From positions 1-8,498 of the forward strand of contig ASPA01000081.1 of assembly GCA_000405605.1 (NCBI GenBank): a stretch of 8,498 bases of DNA, in the 5' to 3' direction. Below the pieces are notes generated by a model. The model saw only the letters and a program-made list of their open reading frames with translations. It was not told where the DNA came from and did not search any database. Of the stretch, positions 1 to 7,082 are shown in pieces; position 1 is the stretch's first letter, and each line of letters starts with the position of its first letter. The DNA comes from Atribacteria bacterium SCGC AAA255-G05. Its GTDB lineage: Bacteria > Atribacterota > Phoenicimicrobiia > Phoenicimicrobiales > Phoenicimicrobiaceae. Both the position numbers and the translations under genes were made by a program.

Positions 1-1
1 C

Positions 2-811
2 GCTGATGTAGTTTTATTTAAGAGTGATTATCTAAAGTGGAGACTACACTGGACTTTTAGTCAAAGAGGATGGAAAATGCCCAAGAATATCATGATTGTC
101 CCTCATGGAGCAAGGGCAGATAAAAATTGGAGTGAAAACGATATTCCAAAATTAAAAGAGGAACTTGGTTTAAATAAAATTCCCTATCTAAGTAATAATT
201 TAGTAGGATTGGTGGGTTGGATACAATCTAATAAAAGATGGGATATATTAACCTCTATATGGGAAGAAGCCCTCGAAGAAATAAGAATCAGAACCGGTGA
301 AGACTGGGATTTACTTGCTGCAGGTGCTATGAGAGATAAAGCCCATCTAGCAGATTATAATCAATATAAAAAAAACTTAGAAATTTTGGAAAAGGAAGGG
401 ATGGCACATTATTATGAATTTATTCCAAGGGGAGAAATTTACTATAAAGTAATGGCAGTTTGTAATTTTATCGTATTACCAACAGTGGATGAAACACAGT
501 CAGGAACACTTGCCAGAATTATCGCTTTAAATAAACCTTATATAACCACAGCTCCTCTGGAAGGATTGACAGCCCAAACCCTGGATAGTGAAGGCGGATT
601 ATTGTTTACAAATAAACAAATGCTAAAAGAGAAAGTTATTAGGTTGGCATGTGATAAAGATTTGAGAAAAGAACTCTCCGAAAATCTTAAAAAATATTTA
701 AAAGAAGTTGTATCCTGGGAAATAGTTGCTAAAAAATATAAAAAAGCATATAGACTTGCAAGACTTAAAAAAAATACAGGGGAAGAAATAGATTTGCCCT
801 CGGATATTTAG
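2..811 (+). CDS. GT4-family glycosyltransferase, C-terminal part (5' end outside the window)
   Basis: The reading frame is open from the first bases of the window, so ATG 77 is an internal Met and not the start. The 25 codons before it read as family sequence (ADVVLFKSDY, then a WRLHWTF stretch). About 269 residues are visible. They hold the second Rossmann domain of a GT-B fold: the PHGARADKNW loop, GLVGWIQSNKRW (start of the nucleotide-sugar domain), and a DETQSGTLARIIALNKPY donor-site region followed by PLEGLTAQTLDSEGGLLF. These enzymes move a sugar from a nucleotide-sugar donor in the cytoplasm; donor and acceptor here are unknown. A separate minus-strand fragment at 7100-7465 looks like the N-terminal part of the same subfamily, from memory of family sequences. 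The next gene follows after 112 nt on the same strand. Confident in the GT4 family, not in substrate. Confidence 0.85.
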   Translation, partial: ADVVLFKSDYLKWRLHWTFSQRGWKMPKNIMIVPHGARADKNWSENDIPKLKEELGLNKIPYLSNNLVGLVGWIQSNKRWDILTSIWEEALEEIRIRTGEDWDLLAAGAMRDKAHLADYNQYKKNLEILEKEGMAHYYEFIPRGEIYYKVMAVCNFIVLPTVDETQSGTLARIIALNKPYITTAPLEGLTAQTLDSEGGLLFTNKQMLKEKVIRLACDKDLRKELSENLKKYLKEVVSWEIVAKKYKKAYRLARLKKNTGEEIDLPSDI

Positions 812-829
812 TTTTATTTAATGCTTTCG

Positions 830-858
830 TTGGTAGCAGAGACTTTTAATTATACAAT
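830..858 (+). promoter_or_regulatory. Candidate sigma-70-type promoter upstream of the second glycosyltransferase
   Basis: TTGGTA (830-835, 4 of 6 to the -35 consensus) and TACAAT (853-858, 5 of 6 to the -10 consensus) are separated by 17 nt. A 6-bp inverted repeat, GGTAGC (832-837) and GCTACC (861-866), brackets the promoter from the -35 box to about +1, so it could be an operator. The RNA would have a leader of about 55-60 nt. In AT-rich DNA such matches are common, so this is tentative. Confidence 0.35.
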
Positions 859-873
859 TAGCTACCTTTCAAA

Positions 874-890
874 AATCTTAAAAAAAGATT
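874..890 (+). other. Small hairpin in the leader of the second glycosyltransferase
   Basis: AATCTT (874-879) and AAGATT (885-890) can pair around a 5-nt A loop. No T-run follows directly, so it does not look like an intrinsic terminator of the upstream gene. If the promoter at 830-858 is real, the hairpin lies in the 5' leader, about 20 nt before the ribosome binding site. It is weak and AT-rich. Confidence 0.2.
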
Positions 891-910
891 GGCTTTCTAA
901 AAAAACCTCC

Positions 911-916
911 AGGAGG
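911..916 (+). promoter_or_regulatory. Ribosome binding site that fixes a TTG start
   Basis: A full AGGAGG lies 7 nt before TTG 924. There is no competing ATG or GTG in frame nearby, so the TTG start is well supported. The site forms one arm of CCTCCAGGAGG (906-916), a near-palindrome whose single-base centre is too short to fold as a hairpin. Confidence 0.8.
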
Positions 917-923
917 CGCTATT

Positions 924-2126
924 TTGGACAAGCTCAAGAAAATTTTAAGAGAAAAAAATAAGATTATTAATAGTACATTTATATCCTCATATATCCCAAG
1001 AAAATGTGGAATTGCTACCTACACAAAAGATTTAACTCGAGCTATTAACCTTATAAATCCACACTCTAAATCTGAAATTGTGGCATTAATTAGACCGGAA
1101 GATAAAATTGATTATCCTCCGGAGGTTAAATTAAAAATTAGCCAGTACGAAGTTGATTCCTATATTAAAGCTGCTGATCATATTAATAAATCTAAAACAG
1201 ATATAGTTGTTTTAGAACATGAATTCGGATTATATGGCGGTAACTTTGGAGAATATATTATCAAATTGGTAGAATTGATGAAAAAACCCCTAATTGTAAC
1301 TACTCATACAATTCCTGACAATAATAACGAAGGATACGGCTTGGTTTTAAAAGATGTGCTCAAATTTGCAGAAAAAGTAATAGCTATGATGCCCGAAAGT
1401 TTGCAGAAGCTTGTAAAAAATTATAATTGTCCAAAAGAAAAAATTGAAATTATCCCCCACGGTGTTCCTGATATACCTCTGGAAGCTACTGCTGAGTATA
1501 AAAAGATAAAGGGATTTGAGGATAGGATAATCCTGGGGAATATAAATCTTCTATCAGCAAGCAAAGGACTTGAATATACCATAGAAGCTTTAAAAAAAAT
1601 AAAGGAGCAATTCAATAATGTTTTATATTTAATAATCGGTCAGACACATCCGGTTGTATTGAAAACAGAAGGGGAAAAATATAGAAAATTTTTAAAGGAA
1701 AAAATAAAGCAGTATGATTTACAAGAAAATGTTAAATTTATCAATAAATATGTGTCTTTAAATGAACTGGTAGTATGGTTAAAAATTATCGATGTGTGTA
1801 TAACTCCATATTTGGATTCACAGCAATCCGCTTCCGGTGCTTTAGCCTATGCAATTGGGGCAGGGAAAATATGTATTTCAACTCCATACTTGTATGCCAA
1901 AGAAGTTTTGGCAGAGGGAAGAGGTATAATTGTACCTTTCCGAAATTCCCAGGCCATTGCAGATGCTGTCATAGATATTTGCAAAAACCCTCAAAAGAAA
2001 TTGAGAATGGAAAATAAAACCTACAAATTCGGAAGACTAATGACCTGGTATAATGTAGCTCTGCAACATCTGGAATTGTTTGATGAGGTTTTAGGAGAAT
2101 TCTTATGGACCCACTTAAAAAAATAA
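924..2126 (+). CDS. GT4-family glycosyltransferase (400 aa), likely the N-terminal half of a split GT4-toroid protein
   Basis: Retaining GT-B glycosyltransferase, cytoplasmic, with no signal peptide or membrane segment. The N-terminal Rossmann domain has ISSYIPRKCGIATYT (residues 20-34) and VVLEHEFGLYGG (95-106). PHGVPDIP (178-185) begins the linker to the donor domain, which has LLSASKGLEYTIEAL (209-223, phosphate-binding Lys region), QQSASGALAYAIGAGK (300-315) and EVLAEGRGIIVPF (327-339). It starts at TTG with a perfect AGGAGG 7 nt upstream. The last codons are TTA AAA AAA TAA, which form the slippery heptamer A_AAA_AAA against the stop. The toroid gene begins 22 nt before this stop in the -1 frame. 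From memory of the family, homologues commonly carry GT4 and toroid domains on one chain. Donor sugar unknown; mannose is a guess from the nearby GH130 gene. Confidence 0.88.
   Translation: MDKLKKILREKNKIINSTFISSYIPRKCGIATYTKDLTRAINLINPHSKSEIVALIRPEDKIDYPPEVKLKISQYEVDSYIKAADHINKSKTDIVVLEHEFGLYGGNFGEYIIKLVELMKKPLIVTTHTIPDNNNEGYGLVLKDVLKFAEKVIAMMPESLQKLVKNYNCPKEKIEIIPHGVPDIPLEATAEYKKIKGFEDRIILGNINLLSASKGLEYTIEALKKIKEQFNNVLYLIIGQTHPVVLKTEGEKYRKFLKEKIKQYDLQENVKFINKYVSLNELVVWLKIIDVCITPYLDSQQSASGALAYAIGAGKICISTPYLYAKEVLAEGRGIIVPFRNSQAIADAVIDICKNPQKKLRMENKTYKFGRLMTWYNVALQHLELFDEVLGEFLWTHLKK
2093..2097 (+). promoter_or_regulatory. Internal ribosome binding site for the toroid gene
   Basis: AGGAG inside the end of the glycosyltransferase gene lies 7 nt before ATG 2105, ideal spacing for independent or coupled initiation of the overlapping gene. 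It also lies 19 nt before the A-run at 2117-2123. That is farther than the roughly 10 nt known for Shine-Dalgarno-like stimulators of -1 frameshifting (dnaX), so initiation is the more natural role. Confidence 0.65.
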
Positions 2127-3094
2127 GATCAATGACTTCAAGTATGGGAATTTATCAGCATGGGAAACTAAGTAAACCTGATCCTAAATTTGGATATGCT
2201 CTGGAAGATCAAGCACGAGCTCTTATGGTCGCTGACGAATTTAAAGATAAAAACTTAAAGGATATTTATTTAAACTTTATTTTAAAAGCACAAAGAGAAG
2301 ATGGCTTACTATATCATTTTTATTACGACAATAAAGGTAAGGGTTTATTTAAAAATGAAGAATATGGTTCAAAATCTAATATAAAAGAAGCTTATGGATT
2401 AACATTATGGTCTCTTTTGGTAACAAAGAGTAATCAAAATGATGATATTAAAAAAATTATTAAAAATTTAATTGAAGATGCCCATAATTGGACTTCAATA
2501 AGAGCAATATCAGCAGCTTTATTGGGTTTACTAAATCTTAATTACCAGCACGGTTTGGAAAATGAATTAAAAGCAAAACTGCATAATTTTTATTTTGAGA
2601 CATATTCTGATGATTGGATATGGTTTGAAAATTATTTGGTATATGCAAATGCCCTTATCCCCTGGGCACTTTGGGAGATTTATCTAAAAAGAAAATGTAA
2701 AATCAGTTTTGAAATTGCCAAAAAAACAACAGACTTCTTAATAAGAAATTGTCAGAAAAATAATATTCCTTCGCCCATCGGAAATAAAGGCTGGTATCTT
2801 AAAGGTAAAAATAAAGCCTTATTTGACCAACAACCGATTGATGCAAGCTATATGATTTGTTGTCTTGAAAAAGCTTATTATGCAACAGAAGATAATTTCT
2901 ATCTAAATTGGGCTGAAAAATGGTATAAATGGTTTTTTGGAAATAATATAAATAATATTCCTCTTGTAGATGAAAACTTCGCATGTTATGATGCATTAAA
3001 TCCGGAAGGTGTAAATTTAAATCAAGGGGCTGAATCAAATATATGCTTTTTGATGGCATTTCTTGCTGCTAAAAGATTAGAAATTATTAAATGA
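2105..3094 (+). CDS. (alpha/alpha)6-toroid protein of the kind attached to GT4 glycosyltransferases (329 aa)
   Basis: An all-helical, six-hairpin glycosidase-like protein, by motif. Visible in order: GIYQHG (15-20), YALEDQARALMVADEF (31-46), DDWIWFENYLVYANALIPWAL (169-189), FDQQPIDASYM (240-250) and CYDALNPEGVNLNQGAE (294-310). From memory, these match a conserved C-terminal domain of large GT4 proteins in many bacteria, with a DD(N/V)ARAL, WFED.LTYDNA, FDQQP and NQGAES pattern. Acidic residues Glu34/Asp35 and Glu175 are candidate catalytic groups, but I know of no proven activity for this stand-alone form. No signal peptide, so cytoplasmic. ATG 2105 has AGGAG 7 nt upstream and overlaps the GT4 gene by 22 nt in the -1 frame, so the two products are probably made together or as one fused chain. 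It might trim, cleave or phosphorolyse the product of its partner. Confidence 0.8.
   Translation: MDPLKKIRSMTSSMGIYQHGKLSKPDPKFGYALEDQARALMVADEFKDKNLKDIYLNFILKAQREDGLLYHFYYDNKGKGLFKNEEYGSKSNIKEAYGLTLWSLLVTKSNQNDDIKKIIKNLIEDAHNWTSIRAISAALLGLLNLNYQHGLENELKAKLHNFYFETYSDDWIWFENYLVYANALIPWALWEIYLKRKCKISFEIAKKTTDFLIRNCQKNNIPSPIGNKGWYLKGKNKALFDQQPIDASYMICCLEKAYYATEDNFYLNWAEKWYKWFFGNNINNIPLVDENFACYDALNPEGVNLNQGAESNICFLMAFLAAKRLEIIK
2117..2123 (+). other. A7 slippery heptamer at the gene overlap
   Basis: In the glycosyltransferase frame the run is phased as A_AAA_AAA (last base of TTA, then two Lys codons) and is followed at once by TAA. A -1 slip there moves the ribosome into the toroid frame and continues with ATA AGA TCA. 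The predicted join reads THLKKIRSMTSSMGIYQHG. Phase, stop and target frame are seen directly; frameshifting in the cell is not shown. Confidence 0.4.
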
Positions 3095-3211
3095 TCTGAA
3101 AATCGAGGAGTGAATTTGCATCTACAAGACCTGATTTCAATGAACTAAATAATTAGTCTCTTTTATCGCAGTCTTACAAGTATTTATTATTAACTTCATA
3201 GACTCATTGAA

Positions 3212-4117
3212 CTACTCTGATGTTTTTACCAAGTTTTTAATTTTAAATCTCCCTTTAAGCTCAGCAACTCCAATAACCGTATCTGCCCCACCATAATAAA
3301 CTAATATTCTATCTCCTATTTCTGCATGGCCGCAACTAAATACTACCTTGGGGATATGTCCATTTACTTCCCATTCAAGTTCAGGTTCCAATATTGGCTC
3401 AGCTTGCCTGGCTATAACTTTAGAGGGATCATTTAAATCAAGTAAGGCTGCTCCCAGGCAATACCCTTTCTCATTGCTTGTGCCATGGTATATTAAGAGC
3501 CAACCCTGCTCTGTTTTGATGGGAGGTCCGGCTATTCCAATTTTATTATATTCCCAATCAGAATCGGGGATGGGCTTCATTATAATCTTATGGTCATACC
3601 AGGTTTTAAGGTCATCAGAGTAGGCTATCCAGATATCTGGCAATCTTCGATGAAACATTACATATTTGCCCTTAATCTTCTCGGGGAACAGGGAAGCATC
3701 TTTATTGGGTTCATCAAGAACTACTCCCTGTCTCTCCCAGTCAATAAGATTTTTAGAGGTAGCCAGACATATTTTAAAATCTTTACCGCTATATCCGGTA
3801 TACATCATATAGAAAGTATCATTTATTTTAACTATTCTGGGGTCTTCCGGTCCCCTTGCTTCTTGCTCGACGTCATTGAATAAAATTGGCTGCTCTAAAC
3901 GGTTAAAGTGAATCCCGTCTTTACTTACTGCGTAACCAAGACGATTAATATAGGGTCCTTCTTTACCATTGGGTGCAATATCGGCAGCTCGGTAGATCAT
4001 ATGCACTAAGCCATTGTCATATATTGCTGCACAATTAAATACGGCAGTTTCTCCCCAAGGATGTTCTTTGTTGGGCAATAGAATAGGTTGGTCAGAAAGT
4101 CTTTTTAATTTTATCAT
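3212..4117 (-). CDS. GH130-family beta-mannoside phosphorylase (301 aa)
   Basis: Five-bladed beta-propeller enzyme of glycoside hydrolase family 130. Members cleave beta-mannosides with phosphate to give alpha-mannose-1-phosphate, and some run as synthases. The catalytic loop is ARGPEDPRI (87-95), with Asp92 as the expected general acid. HRRLPDIWIAYSDDL (156-170) carries Arg residues expected to bind phosphate. Also seen are KIGIAGPPIK (192-201), LLIYHG (207-212), and YYGGADTVIGVAEL (274-287) near the end. Phosphate-site Arg and His residues appear kept, which favours phosphorylase over the hydrolytic subfamily. Length is typical, and no signal peptide is seen, so cytoplasmic. From memory it resembles the Thermoanaerobacter and Listeria beta-1,2-mannoside phosphorylases more than the beta-1,4 enzymes, but linkage needs a tree. 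ATG 4117 has GAAAGG upstream at 4125-4130. It follows the GH13_18 gene on the same strand after 151 nt. Confidence 0.9.
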   Translation of the reverse strand: MIKLKRLSDQPILLPNKEHPWGETAVFNCAAIYDNGLVHMIYRAADIAPNGKEGPYINRLGYAVSKDGIHFNRLEQPILFNDVEQEARGPEDPRIVKINDTFYMMYTGYSGKDFKICLATSKNLIDWERQGVVLDEPNKDASLFPEKIKGKYVMFHRRLPDIWIAYSDDLKTWYDHKIIMKPIPDSDWEYNKIGIAGPPIKTEQGWLLIYHGTSNEKGYCLGAALLDLNDPSKVIARQAEPILEPELEWEVNGHIPKVVFSCGHAEIGDRILVYYGGADTVIGVAELKGRFKIKNLVKTSE

Positions 4118-4239
4118 ATAACTACCTTTCTTGTTTTTTAATATATTTGATATTTTTTAATATAATTTTTATACAAAAGATAACATAGAATTAAAAAATA
4201 GTCTACAATTAGCTTTCCTTTTTCTTTGATATATATGTT

Positions 4240-4275
4240 GATTTAACAATTACAATGAACGAGTTTTGTTAAATC
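4240..4275. repeat. Perfect 10-bp inverted repeat overlapping the GH13_18 stop codon
   Basis: GATTTAACAA (4240-4249) and TTGTTAAATC (4266-4275) are exact reverse complements with a 16-nt centre. The right arm contains the stop codon of the GH13_18 gene (4269-4271). On the minus strand it is not followed by a T-run, so it is a poor intrinsic terminator. It sits about 120-160 nt upstream of the GH130 start, so it could be a stabilising mRNA stem between the two genes or a protein-binding site. Function not known. Confidence 0.4.
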
Positions 4276-5996
4276 TTTAGCCACATAATTTGATATGGCT
4301 CCAGAAGTATTTTTTCTATATCTATTATTTTCTTGGAGATTATATCAAAATATTCTTTTTTATTTAAATTGTACTGGTTTTTTATCAGGCATGACTCCTG
4401 TATATTATCTGTGACATTATGTAATGCTATTATTTTTTCTTTACCATCAGGAGAAATCCGTAATAAAGAAAATATTCCTTTCTTTAAAAATAATACTTCC
4501 TGTTTTCCGTTGGGATGAAAGGCTTTTTCAGATTTTCTTCTATGAATTAATTTCGTGAGCTCAGTAAATATTTTATGTTCTCTGGAATCCGAATTTGTCA
4601 AATTTTCTTTTAATTTATCATATTGAAATTTTTTTCGATTAATAGTTCTTTTTTGACCTGTTTTTTCTACTCCTTCCAGATAATTTTCAGTTCCGAACAG
4701 GCTGTGGATATAAATTCCCGGAATACCTAATAAAGATAATATTATTGCTTGTGAAGCTATAAATTTCTTTATATTTAACTCTTCGCTATTTTTAGAATCG
4801 GCGATAGCACTATAATAGGTAATATTCATTTCGTATGGTTTTTTAACCCCATTTTTTACAGTTTTATAAGATACAAATCCACCTTTTTCTTTTATGTTAT
4901 CTGCAATATCTGTTATTTCTTGGTCTGTCAAAATATTTGTAACCGGAACGACCCCCAGTCCATCATGGGTAGCAAGGACGTTAAAGAAAGTTGTTTTATC
5001 AGAGATATCCTGAATCTTGGAAGCCCATTCAAGAAGGCGGGAAGCATCTCCGGTGTAGAATGTATGTAATACCAATAAAGGCAAGGCAAACTGATATATT
5101 AATTGTGCTTCATTATAGCCATTACCAAAATAACTAATATTTTCCTGGTGAGGTACATTGGTTTCTGTAATCAGTAATACATCCGGATAAACTTCATTTA
5201 GAATAGTTCTAATCAATTGAATTATATAGTGCGTTTCTTTTAAGTTAATACAACTTGTTCCTAATTTTTTCCAGATATGACCGATGGCATCAAGACGGAT
5301 AACTCTGGCTTTTTTATTGCCATAAAATAATATTACATCAATAACTTCCATTAATACTTTTTCATTAGCGTAATTAAGATCTATTTGATCAGGACTAAAT
5401 GTAGTCCAAAGATATATTTCTTTGCCTTTTCTTTTAAATTTAGTAAGTAAAGGATGTGCCCTTGCTCTGGTAACCGAAGATAGATCAGTATCTTTATCAA
5501 TACTAATAAAATAGTTGTCATATTTAGGGTTACCTTTTAAATACTCTTTAAACCATATGCTTTCAGAGGAAATATGATTAACTATCAGGTCAAACATTAA
5601 ATTAAATTTTTGACTTATATCCTCAATATCTTTCCAATCTCCTAAAACCGAATTTACTCTTTTGTAATCTATAACCGAAAATCCATCATCAGAAGAGTAA
5701 GGATAAAATGGTAGTATATGGATAATATTTGTTGCCCGGTTAAGATATTCGTCGGCAAATTTAAATAAGGATTGCAGGGGGTTTTTGTTGGTTGCTTGAA
5801 TATTATCTCCATAGGTAATTAAGACAATATCTTTTTCATTTAAAAAATCAGCTTTTGTAATTTTACCGGCACTATTCTTCTGATATCTATCGATTAACTC
5901 GTTAATTTTTTTATATATATTTTGAGCTCTATCCTTACCATAAAGAAATCCAAGTTTGTTTATTATTGTTTCCCGACTTACTTTAGATACTGACAT
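4269..5996 (-). CDS. GH13 subfamily 18 sugar phosphorylase, closest in motif to glucosylglycerate phosphorylase (575 aa)
   Basis: TIM-barrel alpha-glucoside phosphorylase. Members split a glucoside with phosphate to alpha-glucose-1-phosphate; known substrates are sucrose, sucrose-6'-phosphate and 2-O-glucosylglycerate. Motifs in order: ILPFYPYSSDDGFSVIDY (94-111), DLIVNHIS (136-143), RLDAIGHIWK (234-243) with nucleophile Asp236, LITETNVPHQENISYFG (275-291) with acid/base Glu278, ATHDGLGV (342-349) with stabiliser Asp345, and GVEKTGQKRTINR (442-454). From memory, SSDDGFSV fits the glucosylglycerate phosphorylase/YcjM branch better than classic sucrose phosphorylase, which has a DAGFDP-type loop. 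Length suits the family. No signal peptide, so cytoplasmic. ATG 5996 has only GGAG (6009-6012) 12 nt upstream, a loose spacing, and no better start is visible. It lies 67 nt after the LacI gene and is probably co-transcribed with it. Confidence 0.88.
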   Translation of the reverse strand: MSVSKVSRETIINKLGFLYGKDRAQNIYKKINELIDRYQKNSAGKITKADFLNEKDIVLITYGDNIQATNKNPLQSLFKFADEYLNRATNIIHILPFYPYSSDDGFSVIDYKRVNSVLGDWKDIEDISQKFNLMFDLIVNHISSESIWFKEYLKGNPKYDNYFISIDKDTDLSSVTRARAHPLLTKFKRKGKEIYLWTTFSPDQIDLNYANEKVLMEVIDVILFYGNKKARVIRLDAIGHIWKKLGTSCINLKETHYIIQLIRTILNEVYPDVLLITETNVPHQENISYFGNGYNEAQLIYQFALPLLVLHTFYTGDASRLLEWASKIQDISDKTTFFNVLATHDGLGVVPVTNILTDQEITDIADNIKEKGGFVSYKTVKNGVKKPYEMNITYYSAIADSKNSEELNIKKFIASQAIILSLLGIPGIYIHSLFGTENYLEGVEKTGQKRTINRKKFQYDKLKENLTNSDSREHKIFTELTKLIHRRKSEKAFHPNGKQEVLFLKKGIFSLLRISPDGKEKIIALHNVTDNIQESCLIKNQYNLNKKEYFDIISKKIIDIEKILLEPYQIMWLKI

Positions 5997-6063
5997 ATTA
6001 CAATGCTTCTCCGATATGGTTTTTCAACAATAAGAGTAGATTATTTAATAAGGTTTTATCGTC

Positions 6064-7077
6064 CTAAGTAGAGTTTCTGATAATTAATTTTGGCTGGAAA
6101 ATAATTCTTTGGTGTGTATAGTTCTCAGGATCTTTCAAATGTTGATTCAAAATTTTTATTGCCCCGTTTGCCATTTTTCTTACAGACTGGCTAATCGTTG
6201 TCAGGGCCGGATAATAGTACTCTGATAATGGAATATTATCAATTCCGAGCACCGCAATATCCTGGGGTATTTTTAGTCCTTTTTCCTGAATAGCATGATA
6301 AACTCCTATTGCCCTCTGGTCACCGGAGACAAAAAGGGCATCAGGGATTTCTTCTTCTAAAATATTTTTCATCTTTTCATAAGCAGTTTTGGGGTCCATA
6401 ATTCCATAATCAATTTGTCTTAATTCACTCTTGATATGATAATCATTGCAGGCCTGAATAAATCCTTTTGCTCTGTCCTGGTTTACCGTAAAATTTTCAT
6501 CCCCTAGAAAAAATCGAATAGACTTATTCCCTCTTTTGATAAGATGCTCTGCTCCTAAATAACCCGCTTTTATGTTATCAAGATTAACAAATGAAGTAGA
6601 TTCATAGACATTATCCCTGCCAACAATGACAAAAGGGATATCCCTTTCCACAAGATAGTCAATCCGACGATCAATTTCCCGCGTATCAAAAATTATAGCA
6701 CCGTCTGCAAAGCCATTTTTCAACAAATAGAAACCATCATGTTTATTTTCTTCAACTCTATAAGCTGAAGACTTTGAAACTATTAATTTATAGCCTAATC
6801 TATTGGCTTCACTATCTAAACGCCGAATAAAAACATTATGGAAATTTCCTATATAATTTACTGCATTTTTTTCTACGAAGACCATCAAAATCCCGGTTGT
6901 TTTCTTTCTAAGCGACCTGGCGATAAGATTAACCTGGTACCCGGTTGATTTAATAATTTTTAATATTTTATCTCTTGTTTCTTTTTTTACTTTTTTTTCT
7001 TCATTTACAACTCTGGAAACCGTCCGTGGAGAAACGTTGGCAATTTTTGCGATATCTTTAATAGTATATTCCTTTAT
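6064..7077 (-). CDS. LacI-family transcriptional regulator with a probable ATA start (337 codons)
   Basis: Complete LacI/PurR-type repressor. An ORF call starting at 6888 (TTG) removes the DNA-binding domain. The same frame extends upstream and encodes YTIKDIAKIANVSPRTVSRV (4-23, helix-turn-helix), then a hinge with NLIARSLRKKTTGIL (50-64), then the periplasmic-binding-protein-like effector domain, with GADGAII-type and VLGIDNIPLSEYYYPALTTI segments. From ATA 7077 the length is 337, normal for the family. Between the upstream in-frame TGA (7086-7084) and the helix-turn-helix there is no ATG, GTG or TTG; codons are TTT AAG ATA AAG GAA TAT ACT. ATA sits where homologues have Met, behind GGAGGTGAT. 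It precedes two phosphorylase genes and most likely represses them, released by a sugar ligand. The stop is 67 nt before the GH13_18 start. Confidence 0.85.
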   Translation of the reverse strand: MKEYTIKDIAKIANVSPRTVSRVVNEEKKVKKETRDKILKIIKSTGYQVNLIARSLRKKTTGILMVFVEKNAVNYIGNFHNVFIRRLDSEANRLGYKLIVSKSSAYRVEENKHDGFYLLKNGFADGAIIFDTREIDRRIDYLVERDIPFVIVGRDNVYESTSFVNLDNIKAGYLGAEHLIKRGNKSIRFFLGDENFTVNQDRAKGFIQACNDYHIKSELRQIDYGIMDPKTAYEKMKNILEEEIPDALFVSGDQRAIGVYHAIQEKGLKIPQDIAVLGIDNIPLSEYYYPALTTISQSVRKMANGAIKILNQHLKDPENYTHQRIIFQPKLIIRNST

Positions 7078-7082
7078 CTTAA

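Noticed and set aside
3136..3211. Inverted repeat TTCAATGA/TCATTGAA and small stem ACTAA-ATAA-TTAGT (3144-3157) between the convergent genes, possible terminators.
   Set aside because: The 8-bp arms are 60 nt apart and the small stem is only 5 AT-rich pairs with a broken T-run; neither is convincing. I see no clear terminator in 3095-3211.
853..4214. Shared 11-mer TACAATTAGCT at 853-863 and 4204-4214, suggestive of a common operator.
   Set aside because: Not palindromic, AT-rich, and matches of this length are expected by chance in 8.5 kb of such DNA.
6064..6888. LacI-like ORF starting at TTG 6888 as a stand-alone effector-domain protein.
   Set aside because: The same frame continues upstream through an intact helix-turn-helix and a strong ribosome binding site, so this start is only an ORF-caller artefact.
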